Assembly (NCBI GenBank): GCA_024235615.1
Contig: JACKMB010000001.1
Span: forward strand, 744,001-808,000
Origin: Thauera sp.
GTDB lineage: Bacteria; Pseudomonadota; Gammaproteobacteria; Burkholderiales; Rhodocyclaceae
Reading direction: 5' to 3'
Length of the DNA: 64,000 bases
In this document: positions 21,040 to 32,495 of the stretch, piece after piece
How the letters are laid out: each line of letters starts with the position of its first letter
Position numbering within the stretch: the first letter of the stretch is position 1
The notes under the pieces: generated by a model
The model's database searches: none
What the model was told of the DNA's origin: nothing
What the model saw: the letters and a program-made list of their open reading frames with translations, nothing else
Made by a program: the position numbers and the translations under genes

Positions 21040-21426
21040 TCAGATCTTGATGATCGTATCGCTGTAGAGCGCCACGAAACGATCGTGCGTCACCAGGCGC
21101 ATCGGCTCGGCCAGCGCCTGCGCCACCAGAAGACGGTCGAAAGGGTCCTGATGATGCGCGGGCAAGGCCTCGACCGCCACGACGTGCTCGGGCTCGATCG
21201 CGAGCAGGCGATAGCCCGAGGCGGTGAAATAGCGCACGGCATCCTGGCTGGAGACCGGCATGTCGCCACGCCCGAGGGAATGCTTGATGGCGATCTCCCA
21301 GACGCTGGCGACGCTGACCCAGACCGTCGATTTCGGCGACAGGATCAGCTCACGCGCGCTCTGCGACAGCTTGGGGTGGTCGGTGATGGCCCACAGCGCG
21401 ACATGCGTGTCGAGGAGCAGATTCAA
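21040..21426 (-). CDS. PIN-domain toxin (VapC family)
   Basis: Small PIN ribonuclease of 128 residues, expected to cleave RNA when free of its antitoxin. The acidic active site is recognisable: Asp in LLLDTHVALWAI (residue 6), Glu in SVASVWEIAIK, and Asp residues in HQDPFDRLLVAQAL and VTHDRF. It starts 2 bp after the antitoxin gene stop, the usual toxin-antitoxin arrangement. The LDTHxLLW opening and pairing with a Phd/YefM-like antitoxin are typical of one VapC subgroup. Confidence 0.9.
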   Translation of the reverse strand: MNLLLDTHVALWAITDHPKLSQSARELILSPKSTVWVSVASVWEIAIKHSLGRGDMPVSSQDAVRYFTASGYRLLAIEPEHVVAVEALPAHHQDPFDRLLVAQALAEPMRLVTHDRFVALYSDTIIKI

Positions 21427-21428
21427 GA

Positions 21429-21671
21429 TCAGCCTCCCGCCAGGAACAGCCTCGCGACGTCCTCGTTGCTGGCGTCGATGTCGTCGGGCACCTCGAACCT
21501 GCCCTTGGCCACCCCGATGCGGGGTCCCGCGGACGCGTCCTCCACCGGCACGAGCCGGGCGGCAGGGCGGCCGTTGCGGGCGATGACGATCTCGCGCTCC
21601 TGGCCCGACTCGATCGCGTCAACGAGGCGGGACAGGGATGACTTTGCCTGCAGCATGTTGACGGATTGCAT
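21429..21671 (-). CDS. Phd/YefM-family antitoxin
   Basis: Antitoxin of 80 residues. The N-terminal Phd/YefM DNA-binding fold begins VNMLQAKSSLSRLVDAIESGQEREIVIARNGRPAARLVP, and the acidic C-terminal tail (EVPDDIDASNEDVARLFL) should wrap the toxin. A GGGAGG ribosome-binding site lies 7 bp upstream. Just before it, around 21690-21706, are repeats of the type AGACTAG that could serve as an autoregulatory operator (inference). Confidence 0.9.
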   Translation of the reverse strand: MQSVNMLQAKSSLSRLVDAIESGQEREIVIARNGRPAARLVPVEDASAGPRIGVAKGRFEVPDDIDASNEDVARLFLAGG

Positions 21672-21785
21672 TGGGACCTCCCTGGAGACTTACCTAGTCT
21701 AGTCTGGCTAACCCGGTCCGGCAAACAAGCGCTCAAAGCATTCCGCAGCGCATCGACCGCAGCGCCCCCACCCAAGCCCGTTCCC

Positions 21786-21815
21786 AAAAAAGACGCCCGG
21801 CAATCGCCGGGCGTC
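21786..21815 (-). terminator. Intrinsic terminator of alaS
   Basis: On the - strand a perfect 10-bp stem (GACGCCCGGC/GCCGGGCGTC, 4-nt loop) is followed by TTTTTT. It lies 63 bp past the alaS stop codon and before the next gene pair. Confidence 0.93.
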
Positions 21816-21877
21816 CTCATGCATGCAGGGCCAGAGCACACGAGCGCCGCTCGCGCTCGCCGCCCTCAAGCCCGCGC

Positions 21878-24499
<2,622 letters not shown>

Positions 24500-24500
24500 G

Positions 24501-24917
24501 TCAGGTCGTGGCCAGGACGTTGTTGAATCGGGAGCGATCGGGGAGACGATAAACGTCGAAGTCCCGGTCGAGTGTCAGGATGTCGCGCACACCACTTTCG
24601 AGCGCGAGCACGATCAGCGACCCGTCGGCGATATCCATCGGCAGGTCGCGGTATTTTTCGGAGAGCTGGCGGATCAGCGAGACGGCGCCCGCGCCGGGCG
24701 TCGTCACCTCCACGCCACCACGCTCCACCCATTGCAGGAAGGCGAGCTGGCGATCGACCGAATGACCGAGCATGTGGCCGACTTCGGTCAGCACCGGCCA
24801 GGTGGTCAGAAGCGCCCCCTCGTAGTTCTCGATGAAGCTGCGCACACGCGCGTGGTTGCGCTCGGCGGGCTCGAACAGCGCGATCAGCGGCCCGGAGTCA
24901 GCGATCGTTCTCAGCAC
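24501..24917 (-). CDS. PIN-domain toxin (second VapC-like toxin)
   Basis: PIN ribonuclease of 138 residues starting at GTG 24917, inside the antitoxin gene (20-bp overlap), with GGAG about 9 bp upstream. Active-site acids: Asp in [13 protein letters not shown] (about residue 7), Glu in [12 protein letters not shown], Asp in [15 protein letters not shown] and Asp in [13 protein letters not shown]. The overlap with a ribbon-helix-helix antitoxin is the usual operon layout. Its stop is separated from the alaS start by one base, placing an essential synthetase under the same transcript. Confidence 0.88.
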   Translation of the reverse strand: MLRTIADSGPLIALFEPAERNHARVRSFIENYEGALLTTWPVLTEVGHMLGHSVDRQLAFLQWVERGGVEVTTPGAGAVSLIRQLSEKYRDLPMDIADGSLIVLALESGVRDILTLDRDFDVYRLPDRSRFNNVLATT

Positions 24918-25161
24918 GCAGCCGCTCCACGATGGTGCTGCGGACGCGGTCCTTGCTGGTGAGATCGAGCGTCGCCGCCGTGGCGGACGGATCGCCGAAC
25001 AGGTCCTTGCCGAGCTCGTAGGGCGTCTTGCGCGGCGCAAGCCGGGCGAGATATTCGCGCAGGCTGGCCTTGACCAGCTCGCTCTTGCTGCGGCCAGTCT
25101 GCGCGGCGGCGCGCGCGAGTTCGGACTCGAGCTCGGGATCGAGGCGGATCGACAGGGTCAT
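24898..25161 (-). CDS. Ribbon-helix-helix antitoxin
   Basis: Antitoxin of 87 residues. The N terminus MTLSIRLDPELESELARAAAQTGRSKSELVKASLREYL is a classic ribbon-helix-helix (CopG/MetJ-type) DNA-binding domain; the remaining acidic and polar tail (about 45-87) should bind the PIN toxin. Upstream, CGTAT-TGCAT-CGTAT (about 25188-25202, + strand) repeats a pentamer twice and could be its operator, since ribbon-helix-helix antitoxins bind repeated short boxes; this is inference. Confidence 0.88.
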   Translation of the reverse strand: MTLSIRLDPELESELARAAAQTGRSKSELVKASLREYLARLAPRKTPYELGKDLFGDPSATAATLDLTSKDRVRSTIVERLRAENDR

Positions 25162-25240
25162 GGGGCCGGCTTCCTGTATTACACAACGTATTGCATCGTA
25201 TGACGCGCTGCGATCGAAGTCAATTTCAGCCGCTCGCGCC

Positions 25241-25246
25241 TATAAT
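25241..25246 (+). promoter_or_regulatory. -10 box for the cobalamin adenosyltransferase gene
   Basis: A perfect TATAAT lies 37 bp before the ATG. No convincing -35 hexamer is seen at 16-18 bp upstream, so the promoter may be weak or activator-dependent. No cobalamin riboswitch elements were found in the leader. Confidence 0.45.
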
Positions 25247-25283
25247 TATGCGTTACGACAACCACCCCGGACACGAGGACATC

Positions 25284-25835
25284 ATGGGTAACCGCCTCTC
25301 CAAGATCTACACCCGCACCGGCGACGCCGGCACCACCGGCCTCGGCGACGGCAAGCGCGTCTCCAAGAACAGCCTGCGCATCCACGCCCTGGGCGAGGTC
25401 GACGAGACCAACGCCATCATCGGCCTGCTGCTGTGCGAGGAGCTGCCCGAGGACGTGCGCGTGCTGCTGACCAACGTGCAGCACGACCTCTTCGACCTCG
25501 GCGGTGAGGTGTGCATCCCGGGCATGAGCATGATCACCGGCAAGCAGGTCACGCATCTGGAAGAAGAGCTCGACCGCTTCAACGAGCCGCTCGAGCCGCT
25601 CAAGGACTTCATCCTGCCCGGCGGCACCCGCGCCGCCGCCTACGCCCACCACGCCCGCACCGTCTGCCGTCGCGCCGAGCGCGCGCTGGTGGCACTGGCG
25701 CTGGAAGAGTCGGTGAACGACGCCCCGCGCCAGTACCTCAACCGCCTCTCCGACCTCCTCTTCGTGCTCGGCCGCGTGCTCAACCGCGCCGGCGGCCGCG
25801 GCGACGTGCTGTGGCAGAAGCGCAAGAATGCGTGA
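25284..25835 (+). CDS. ATP:cob(I)alamin adenosyltransferase (PduO type)
   Basis: Makes adenosylcobalamin from cob(I)alamin and ATP; cytoplasmic, 183 residues, trimeric in the family. The N-terminal KIYTRTGDAGTTGLGDGKRVSK is the ATP-binding signature. LPGGTRAAAYAHHARTVCRRAER carries the conserved Arg residues of the active site, and QYLNRLSDLLFVLGRVLN is the family C-terminal signature. The start at 25284 puts the signature at residue 7 and has GAGG 6 bp upstream. It is a lone gene here; other cobalamin genes are absent from the window. Confidence 0.95.
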   Translation: MGNRLSKIYTRTGDAGTTGLGDGKRVSKNSLRIHALGEVDETNAIIGLLLCEELPEDVRVLLTNVQHDLFDLGGEVCIPGMSMITGKQVTHLEEELDRFNEPLEPLKDFILPGGTRAAAYAHHARTVCRRAERALVALALEESVNDAPRQYLNRLSDLLFVLGRVLNRAGGRGDVLWQKRKNA

Positions 25836-25872
25836 GGGGTGAGGGTGAGGGGTCAGGCGTAAGGGGTCAGGA
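25832..25872 (+). repeat. GTNAGGS heptamer repeat array
   Basis: Six near-contiguous heptamers of the form GTGAGGG/GTCAGGC/GTAAGGG fill the gap between two convergent genes and include both stop codons. The same heptamer recurs at 28953-28980 and 37620-37636. Confidence 0.65.
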
Positions 25873-27810
25873 GCCAGACGCCTCGCCACTCACCGCCTGG
25901 GCGGCGAGGAGCTCGCGGAAGAGCGCGGAGCCCTGCGCCAGCTCCCAGGCGCGGCCGACCGCCTCGATGCGGCCGGCGCGCATCAGGATGACCTCGTCGA
26001 AGCGGTCGAGCAGGTGCAGCCGGTGCACCGAGGACACCAGCGCCGCATCCGGGAAGTGCGCGAACAGGCGCTGGTAGACGTGCGCCTCGGTCTCCGGGTC
26101 CAGGCTGCTGGTGGGCTCGTCGAGCAGCAACAGGCTCGTGCCCTCGGCGGCGAGCACGCCGCGCGCGAGCGCCAGGCGCTGGCGCTGCCCGCCGGACCAG
26201 TTGGCGCCGCCCTCCACCACGCGCGTCTCCAGGCCCTGCGCCAGGCCCTCGACCACGCGGTCGGCGCAGGCCGCATGCAGCGCGGCCTCGATGCGCTCGG
26301 GCGCGCGATCGGCGCCGAGCAGCAGGTTCTCGGCCAGCGTGCCGTCGAACATCTCGGCCTGCTGCGGGATCAGGGTGGCGAGATGGCGCAGGCGCGCGGG
26401 CATCGCGGCCACGCCCCCGGCGTCGCTCGCCAAGCCGCCAGCGGCGGACGGCTCGCCGGCGACCGCCACGGGCACGGACTCGCCATCGATCGACAGGACG
26501 CCCGCCGTGGGCGCGTCCAGCCCGGCGAGCAGGCGCAGCAGGGTGGTCTTGCCCGCGCCGCTCGGGCCGACCAGGGCGTAGCGCCGGCCGCGCACGAGCG
26601 CCAGGCGGTCGAGCTCGAGCGCGCTGGCACGGCCATCGCCATGGGCGAAGCGCACCCCCTCCAGGCCCAGCGTGCGCCAGGCCGAGGCGGCGATGTCCTC
26701 GCCGTCGGCGGAACGCGCCGCCGGCGCGGCACTGAGCAGCGGCGCGGCGGCGGCGTAGTCGGCGCGCTGGCGGGCGAGCGACTGAAAGTGGGCCGCGATC
26801 GCGGTGATCACCCCGCCGGCCTGCTGCGAGTACTCGTACACCATGAAGACCTTGCCGAGCGCGATCGTGCCGGCCGCCGCCGCGGCCCCGCCCGCGGCGG
26901 CGCCGAAGCCGAACACGCCCGCGGCCTCCGCCGCATACACGCCGACCAGCACGCACCACAGCGCGCTCGCGAGCAGGTCCACCGAGCACCACTTGGCCTC
27001 GTTGAGCACGATGCTCTTCTTCAGCGGCCCGAACACCGCCGCCAGGCGCTCGCCGATCAGCCGCGCCACGCCCTCGCCACGCCGCAGCGCGAGCACCGAC
27101 AGCACGTTGCCGAGCACATCGACCAGAGTGGCGGAATAGGCGCGCTCGGCGCGGTTCTCCTCCACCGCCACGCGCATCATCACGCGGTCGAAGCGGGTGA
27201 TGAGCAGGCCGATGAGCCCGTAGCCGACCAGCGCCACCACGCCCACCAGCGGCGAGATCAGCCACAGCGCGACGATCGGCCCCACCAGGCGCACGGTGTT
27301 CTGCAGGTAGATGAACTGGCTCTGCGCGAAGTCGTAGAGCGCATGCGTGCTCTGCTGCATGCGGTGGGTGGTCTCGCCCGAGTGGTGGCGCTCGTGCCAG
27401 GCCAGCGGCGCGGCGAGCAGGCGACCCACGAGCAGGGCGGCGAGGCGCTCGCGCACCCTGAGCGCGACGTTGCGCTCGAGGATGCGCCCCGGCCCGTGCA
27501 GCAGCCAGCTCGCGACGATGGCCGCGAAGACCATGCCGAGCCAGCGCCCGGCCTCGCTCATGCCCTCCAGCCCGCCGGCCTGGATCTGGTTGATCGCGTT
27601 GCCGGCCAGCCAGGGCACGGCGAGCTTGAAGAGCTGGGACGCGAGCAGCAGCAGGAAGGCGTAGAGCAGCAGCGGGCGCGCGCCCGCGGCGTGCTCCCAC
27701 AACGCACGGTAGAGCGCGCCGAGGCCCACCGGGCGCTCGTCGGCGGACGCGGGCGGCTGCGGCGCGGGCGGCGGCTCGGCCGCGGCGGCGTGGGTTTCGA
27801 GGTCGGACAT
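25867..27810 (-). CDS. ABC transporter, fused permease and ATPase (exporter type)
   Basis: Inner-membrane half-transporter of 647 residues, expected to work as a homodimer. The N-terminal 30 residues are Pro/Ala-rich. The transmembrane domain has about six helices (about 45-340), including LLLYAFLLLLASQLFKLAVPWLAG and an ABC-exporter coupling motif HHSGETTHRMQQST. The C-terminal nucleotide-binding domain has Walker A GPSGAGKTT, Q-loop LIPQQAEMFDGTLAENLLLG, signature WSGGQRQRLALARG, Walker B LLLLDEP and switch His in SSVHRLHLLD. An Ala/Gly-rich insertion separates Walker A and the Q-loop. Substrate not predictable. dinB starts 13 bp away in the direction of its start codon, so the two may be cotranscribed. 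Confidence 0.9.
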   Translation of the reverse strand: MSDLETHAAAAEPPPAPQPPASADERPVGLGALYRALWEHAAGARPLLLYAFLLLLASQLFKLAVPWLAGNAINQIQAGGLEGMSEAGRWLGMVFAAIVASWLLHGPGRILERNVALRVRERLAALLVGRLLAAPLAWHERHHSGETTHRMQQSTHALYDFAQSQFIYLQNTVRLVGPIVALWLISPLVGVVALVGYGLIGLLITRFDRVMMRVAVEENRAERAYSATLVDVLGNVLSVLALRRGEGVARLIGERLAAVFGPLKKSIVLNEAKWCSVDLLASALWCVLVGVYAAEAAGVFGFGAAAGGAAAAAGTIALGKVFMVYEYSQQAGGVITAIAAHFQSLARQRADYAAAAPLLSAAPAARSADGEDIAASAWRTLGLEGVRFAHGDGRASALELDRLALVRGRRYALVGPSGAGKTTLLRLLAGLDAPTAGVLSIDGESVPVAVAGEPSAAGGLASDAGGVAAMPARLRHLATLIPQQAEMFDGTLAENLLLGADRAPERIEAALHAACADRVVEGLAQGLETRVVEGGANWSGGQRQRLALARGVLAAEGTSLLLLDEPTSSLDPETEAHVYQRLFAHFPDAALVSSVHRLHLLDRFDEVILMRAGRIEAVGRAWELAQGSALFRELLAAQAVSGEASGS

Positions 27811-27823
27811 CGCGGGCTCCGCG

Positions 27824-28939
27824 TCAGTGGGATTCCGCCGCGGGGCACGCGGGATCGGGGTCGGGTTCCAGTTGAGGATCGAAGAGCGGGATCTGCGCCG
27901 GCCGCTCGCTTCCGTCCTCCTCGGCGAAGCGCACGCCGACGCCGAGCAGGCGCACCGGCAGCGCCTTGCGCGCGTGCGCCTCGTCGAGCAGGCGCAGCCA
28001 GATGGCCTCGTCGGGCGCGCTGGCGACGCACTCGGCGGTGGTGCGGCTGAAATCGGAGAAGCGCACCTTGACGAAGGCCTTGTGCACCGGCGGGCGGTCG
28101 CGCGCGCGCTCGAAGCGACGGTGGAAGTCCTCCAGCAGCGCGAGCAAGCCGGCGCGGCAGGCGGCGAGGTCGTGCAGGTCGGGGGTGTAGGTGGTCTCCA
28201 CGGACAGCGACTTGCGCACGCGGTCGGGCTGCACCGCGCGCTCGTCGATGCCGCGGCACAGGTGGTGCAGGCTGGCGCCGAAGCTGCCGAACTCGCGGGT
28301 GAGCTCGGCCACGCTCCAGGCGCGCAGGTCGGCGCAGGTGTTCACACCGAGACGGTTGAGCTTCGCCGCGGTGACCTTGCCGACACCGAAGATCTTCTTC
28401 ACCGGCAGCGCGGCGACGAAGGCGTCGACGTCCTGCGGGCGCACCACGAACTGGCCGTCGGGCTTGTTCCAGTCGCTCGCCACCTTGGCGATGAACTTGT
28501 TGGGCGCGATGCCGGCCGAGGCGGTGATGCCGACCTCGGCGCGGATGCGTTCGCGGATTTCCTGCGCCATCAGCGAGGCCGAGCCGCGGCAGCGCTCGAC
28601 CCCGGTCACGTCGAGGTAGGCCTCGTCGAGCGACAGCGGCTCCACCAGCGCGGTGTAGTCGTGGTAGATCGCCAGGATGCGGCGCGAGGCCTCGCGGTAG
28701 CGCTCGAAGTCGGGCGCCAGCAGGACGAGCTGCGGGCACAGCTGCAGCGCGCGCGCGGTGGGCATCGCCGAATGCACGCCGAAGGCGCGCGCCTCGTAGT
28801 TGCAGGTGGCGATCACCCCGCGCGTCTCGGCGCGCCCGCCCACCGCGACCGGCCTGCCGCGCAGCGTCGGGTCGTCGCGCATCTCGACCGACGCGTAGAA
28901 GCAGTCGCAATCGCAGTGGATGATCTTACGCGTGCGCAT
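27824..28939 (-). CDS. dinB: DNA polymerase IV
   Basis: Y-family translesion polymerase of 371 residues, cytoplasmic. It begins RKIIHCDCDCFYASVEMRDDP with the first catalytic Asp, has the steric-gate Phe/Tyr region and ATCNYEARAFGVHSAMP, and the second acidic pair in EPLSLDEAYLDVTG. Helix-hairpin-helix motif KIFGVGKVTAAKLNRLG and the little-finger domain follow. The C terminus ends IPLFDPQ, resembling a beta-clamp binding motif (QxxLF-like), then an acidic Asp/Pro tail. The start at 28939 is fixed by the universally conserved N terminus. No LexA box was recognised just upstream. Confidence 0.95.
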   Translation of the reverse strand: MRTRKIIHCDCDCFYASVEMRDDPTLRGRPVAVGGRAETRGVIATCNYEARAFGVHSAMPTARALQLCPQLVLLAPDFERYREASRRILAIYHDYTALVEPLSLDEAYLDVTGVERCRGSASLMAQEIRERIRAEVGITASAGIAPNKFIAKVASDWNKPDGQFVVRPQDVDAFVAALPVKKIFGVGKVTAAKLNRLGVNTCADLRAWSVAELTREFGSFGASLHHLCRGIDERAVQPDRVRKSLSVETTYTPDLHDLAACRAGLLALLEDFHRRFERARDRPPVHKAFVKVRFSDFSRTTAECVASAPDEAIWLRLLDEAHARKALPVRLLGVGVRFAEEDGSERPAQIPLFDPQLEPDPDPACPAAESH

Positions 28940-28952
28940 GCGCGCGGGAGGC

Positions 28953-28980
28953 GTCAGGGGTGAGGCGTGAGGGGCGAAGG
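28953..28980 (+). repeat. GTNAGGS heptamer repeats
   Basis: Four consecutive heptamers (GTCAGGG, GTGAGGC, GTGAGGG, GCGAAGG) lie between dinB and aroG. They are the same unit as at 25832-25872. Confidence 0.6.
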
Positions 28981-29019
28981 GGCCTGCCGGGGGCAGGCCG
29001 GGTGGAGTGCCGTCCGCGC

Positions 29020-30102
29020 TCAGAACTCGGCGGCGCGCTTGACGCGGCGCTGGCGCACGCCCTCGGCGAGGATGTCGAGCACGTCGATGCTGTCTTCCCA
29101 GCCGATGCAGGCGTCGGTGATGCTCTTGCCGTACTCGAGGTCCTTGCCCGGGACGAGATCCTGGCGGCCTTCCTTGAGGTGGGACTCGACCATCACGCCC
29201 ATGATGCGGTCGTCGCCCGCGGCGAGCTGGGCGGCCACGTTCTTCGCCACCTCGATCTGCAGGCGGTGCTGCTTGCGGCTGTTGCCGTGGGAGAAATCGA
29301 CCATGACCTTGTTGCACACCCCGGCCGCGGCGAGCTCGCGGCTGGCGGCATCGACGCTGTCGGCGTCGAAGTTGGGCTCCTTGCCACCGCGCAGGATGGC
29401 GTGGCAGTCCTCGTTGCCGCGGGTCGAAACGATCGCCGAGTGGCCGGCCTTGGTCACCGACAGGAAGTGGTGCGGCGCCTGCGCGGCCTTGATCGCGTCG
29501 GCGGCGATGCGCAGGTTGCCGTCGGTACCGTTCTTGAAGCCCACCGGGCAGGACAGGCCCGAGGCGAGCTCGCGGTGTACCTGGCTCTCGGTGGTGCGCG
29601 CACCGATCGCGCCCCAGGCGATCAGGTCGGCGATGTACTGCGGGGTGATCATGTCGAGGAACTCGGTGCCTGCCGGCAGGCCGATCTCGTTGACCTCCGA
29701 CAGCAGCTTGCGCGCCAGGCGCACGCCATCGTTGATGCGGAAGCTGTTGTCCAGCCCGGGGTCGTTGATCAGTCCCTTCCAGCCCACGGTGGTGCGCGGC
29801 TTCTCGAAATAGACGCGCATCACGATCAGCAGGTCGTCCTTGACGCGCTCGGCCTCGGCCTTGAGCTTGTGCGCGTACTCCATCGCCGCCTTGGGGTCGT
29901 GGATCGAGCACGGGCCGATCACCACCAGCAGGCGGTCGTCGGCGCCGTACAGGATGCGGTGGATCGCCTGGCGCGCCTCGTAGGCGACCTCGGCCGCCTT
30001 GGGCGTGGCCGGAAACTCGCGCAGCACGTGCGCGGGCGGCACGAGCTCCTTGATCTCCTGGATGCGGACGTCGTCGATATGCAGTTTGATGGAGGCGGAC
30101 AT
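29020..30102 (-). CDS. aroG: 3-deoxy-7-phosphoheptulonate (DAHP) synthase, class I
   Basis: First step of the shikimate pathway: condenses phosphoenolpyruvate and erythrose 4-phosphate. Type I-alpha enzyme of 360 residues, like E. coli AroG/AroF/AroH. Signatures: DDRLLVVIGPCSIHD (metal-binding Cys), MRVYFEKPRTTVGWKGLINDP (PEP-binding Arg/Lys), GARTTESQVHRELASGLSCPVGFKNGTDG and VMVDFSHGNSRKQH, and the C-terminal GKSITDACIGWE. The N-terminal 40 residues are of the kind that form the aromatic amino acid feedback site; which amino acid is sensed cannot be told. Monocistronic, divergent from msrP. Confidence 0.96.
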   Translation of the reverse strand: MSASIKLHIDDVRIQEIKELVPPAHVLREFPATPKAAEVAYEARQAIHRILYGADDRLLVVIGPCSIHDPKAAMEYAHKLKAEAERVKDDLLIVMRVYFEKPRTTVGWKGLINDPGLDNSFRINDGVRLARKLLSEVNEIGLPAGTEFLDMITPQYIADLIAWGAIGARTTESQVHRELASGLSCPVGFKNGTDGNLRIAADAIKAAQAPHHFLSVTKAGHSAIVSTRGNEDCHAILRGGKEPNFDADSVDAASRELAAAGVCNKVMVDFSHGNSRKQHRLQIEVAKNVAAQLAAGDDRIMGVMVESHLKEGRQDLVPGKDLEYGKSITDACIGWEDSIDVLDILAEGVRQRRVKRAAEF

Positions 30103-30304
30103 GCGAGACTCTTTGTCGGATCTTTGCTGGGGTGCCCGATTCTAGCGGAAAGCCGCCCATGGCTGGACGCAATGCGGACTATAAGCCCGATGGGATGAAC
30201 CGATCGGCGCCGAACGCGTCTGTTCGTACACTGCCGCCCGCGCTTCGTCGCGGCCGGCGCCTGCCTGCACCCTCGAATCCCCCGTTCCAAACGAGCCCGC
30301 AATC

Positions 30305-31240
<936 letters not shown>

Positions 31241-31271
31241 GCCGCGCGCTCCTCCTCGCCCGATCAAGACA

Positions 31272-31955
31272 ATGAATCTCTCCCTGAAAGCGCCCACCGC
31301 GGGCACCATCGCCGCCGTCAAGGCGCTCGTGTTCGTCCTCTGCCTGCTGCCCGCGCTGGATCTCGCGCTCGGCTGGCGGGCCGACACGCTCGGTGCCAAC
31401 CCGATCGAGACGATCACCCGCGCCAGCGGCGAGTGGGCGCTGCGCCTGTTGCTGATCACCCTGGCGGTGACGCCGCTGCGCCGCTTCAGCGGTCTGCACT
31501 GGCTGCTGCGCCTGCGCCGCATGCTCGGGCTGTTCGCGTTCGCCTATGCGTTCGGGCATTTCACCATCTACCTGTGGCTGGACCAGTTCTTCGACTGGAA
31601 CGCGATCGCGCTCGACATCCTCGACCGGCCCTTCATCACCGTCGGTTTCGCCGCCTTCGTGCTGCTGATCCCGCTCGCCGCCACCTCGAACGGCTTCGCC
31701 ATCCGCCGCCTCGGCGGGCGCAGGTGGCAGGCGCTGCACCGCTCGGTGTATGCGATCGCGATCCTCGCGGTGCTGCATTTCTGGTGGCTGGTGAAGGCGG
31801 ATATCGGCAGGCCGCTGCTGTACGCGAGCATCCTCGCCGTGCTGCTCGGCTTGCGCGGCTGGTGGCGCGAGCTCGAGCGCCGCCGCCAGCTCTCGGTGCC
31901 GCCGCCGGCGAAGCACCTGGAAAAGAAGGTGATCCGGCTGGTGCCACGGCAGTAG
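31272..31955 (+). CDS. msrQ: Heme-containing membrane subunit of the methionine sulfoxide reductase system
   Basis: Inner-membrane cytochrome b-like protein of 227 residues that passes quinone- or flavin-derived electrons to MsrP. About six hydrophobic segments are present, with heme-ligand histidines likely in FAYAFGHFTIYLW, RRWQALHRSVYAIAILAVLHFWW. RRMLGLFAF is a family motif. It follows msrP by 31 bp and ends at the edge of a REP array. Confidence 0.95.
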   Translation: MNLSLKAPTAGTIAAVKALVFVLCLLPALDLALGWRADTLGANPIETITRASGEWALRLLLITLAVTPLRRFSGLHWLLRLRRMLGLFAFAYAFGHFTIYLWLDQFFDWNAIALDILDRPFITVGFAAFVLLIPLAATSNGFAIRRLGGRRWQALHRSVYAIAILAVLHFWWLVKADIGRPLLYASILAVLLGLRGWWRELERRRQLSVPPPAKHLEKKVIRLVPRQ

Positions 31956-31962
31956 GCTCTGT

Positions 31963-32420
31963 AAGCTCGCACGCACGTCGTTCGATCGACCGCTCATTCG
32001 CGGCTGCCGCCGCTCCTACAAAGGGACGGAACCGCGGTACTTTCTGTAGGAGCGCCGGAAGGCGCGAAGGCGGCGATGCAAGCTCGCACGCGCGTCGTTC
32101 GATCGACCGCTCATTCGCGGCTGCCGCCGCTCCTGCAAAGGGACGGAACCGCGGTGCTCTCTGTAGGAGCGCCGGCAGGCGCGAAGGCGGCGATGCAAGC
32201 TCGCACGCGCGTCGTTCGATCGACCGCTCATTCGCGGCTGCCGCCGCTCCTGCAAAGGGACGGAACCGCGGTGCTCTCTGTAGGAGCGCCGGCAGGCGCG
32301 AAGGCGGCGATGCAAGCTCGCACGCGCGTCGTTCGATCGACCGCTCATTCGCGGCTGCCGCCGCTCCTGCAAAGGGACGGAACCGCGGTACTCTCTGTAG
32401 GAGCGCCGGCAGGCGCGAAC
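31963..32420 (+). repeat. Tandem REP/inverted-REP array, 117-bp period, about 4 units
   Basis: GTAGGAGCGCC recurs at 32046, 32163, 32280 and 32397, exactly 117 bp apart. The forward arm equals that of the other arrays; the inverted arm is a variant (complement of GTAGGAGCGGCGGCAGCCGC). The spacers (about 45 and 26 bp) are nearly identical between units here but differ from those of the other arrays. The array lies between convergent msrQ and the methyltransferase gene. The first unit differs at several positions (CGGAAGG for CGGCAGG; TCCTAC for TCCTGC). Confidence 0.9.
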
Positions 32421-32495
32421 CAGCCCTCGGGAATACCCCGAACGCACTCGGCCCCTATCGAAACAGCTCGACGGCGAGCCGAGCGCGTCCGCAGC

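Noticed and set aside
25162-25283. Cobalamin riboswitch before the adenosyltransferase gene
   Set aside because: Too short and without the B12-box motif.
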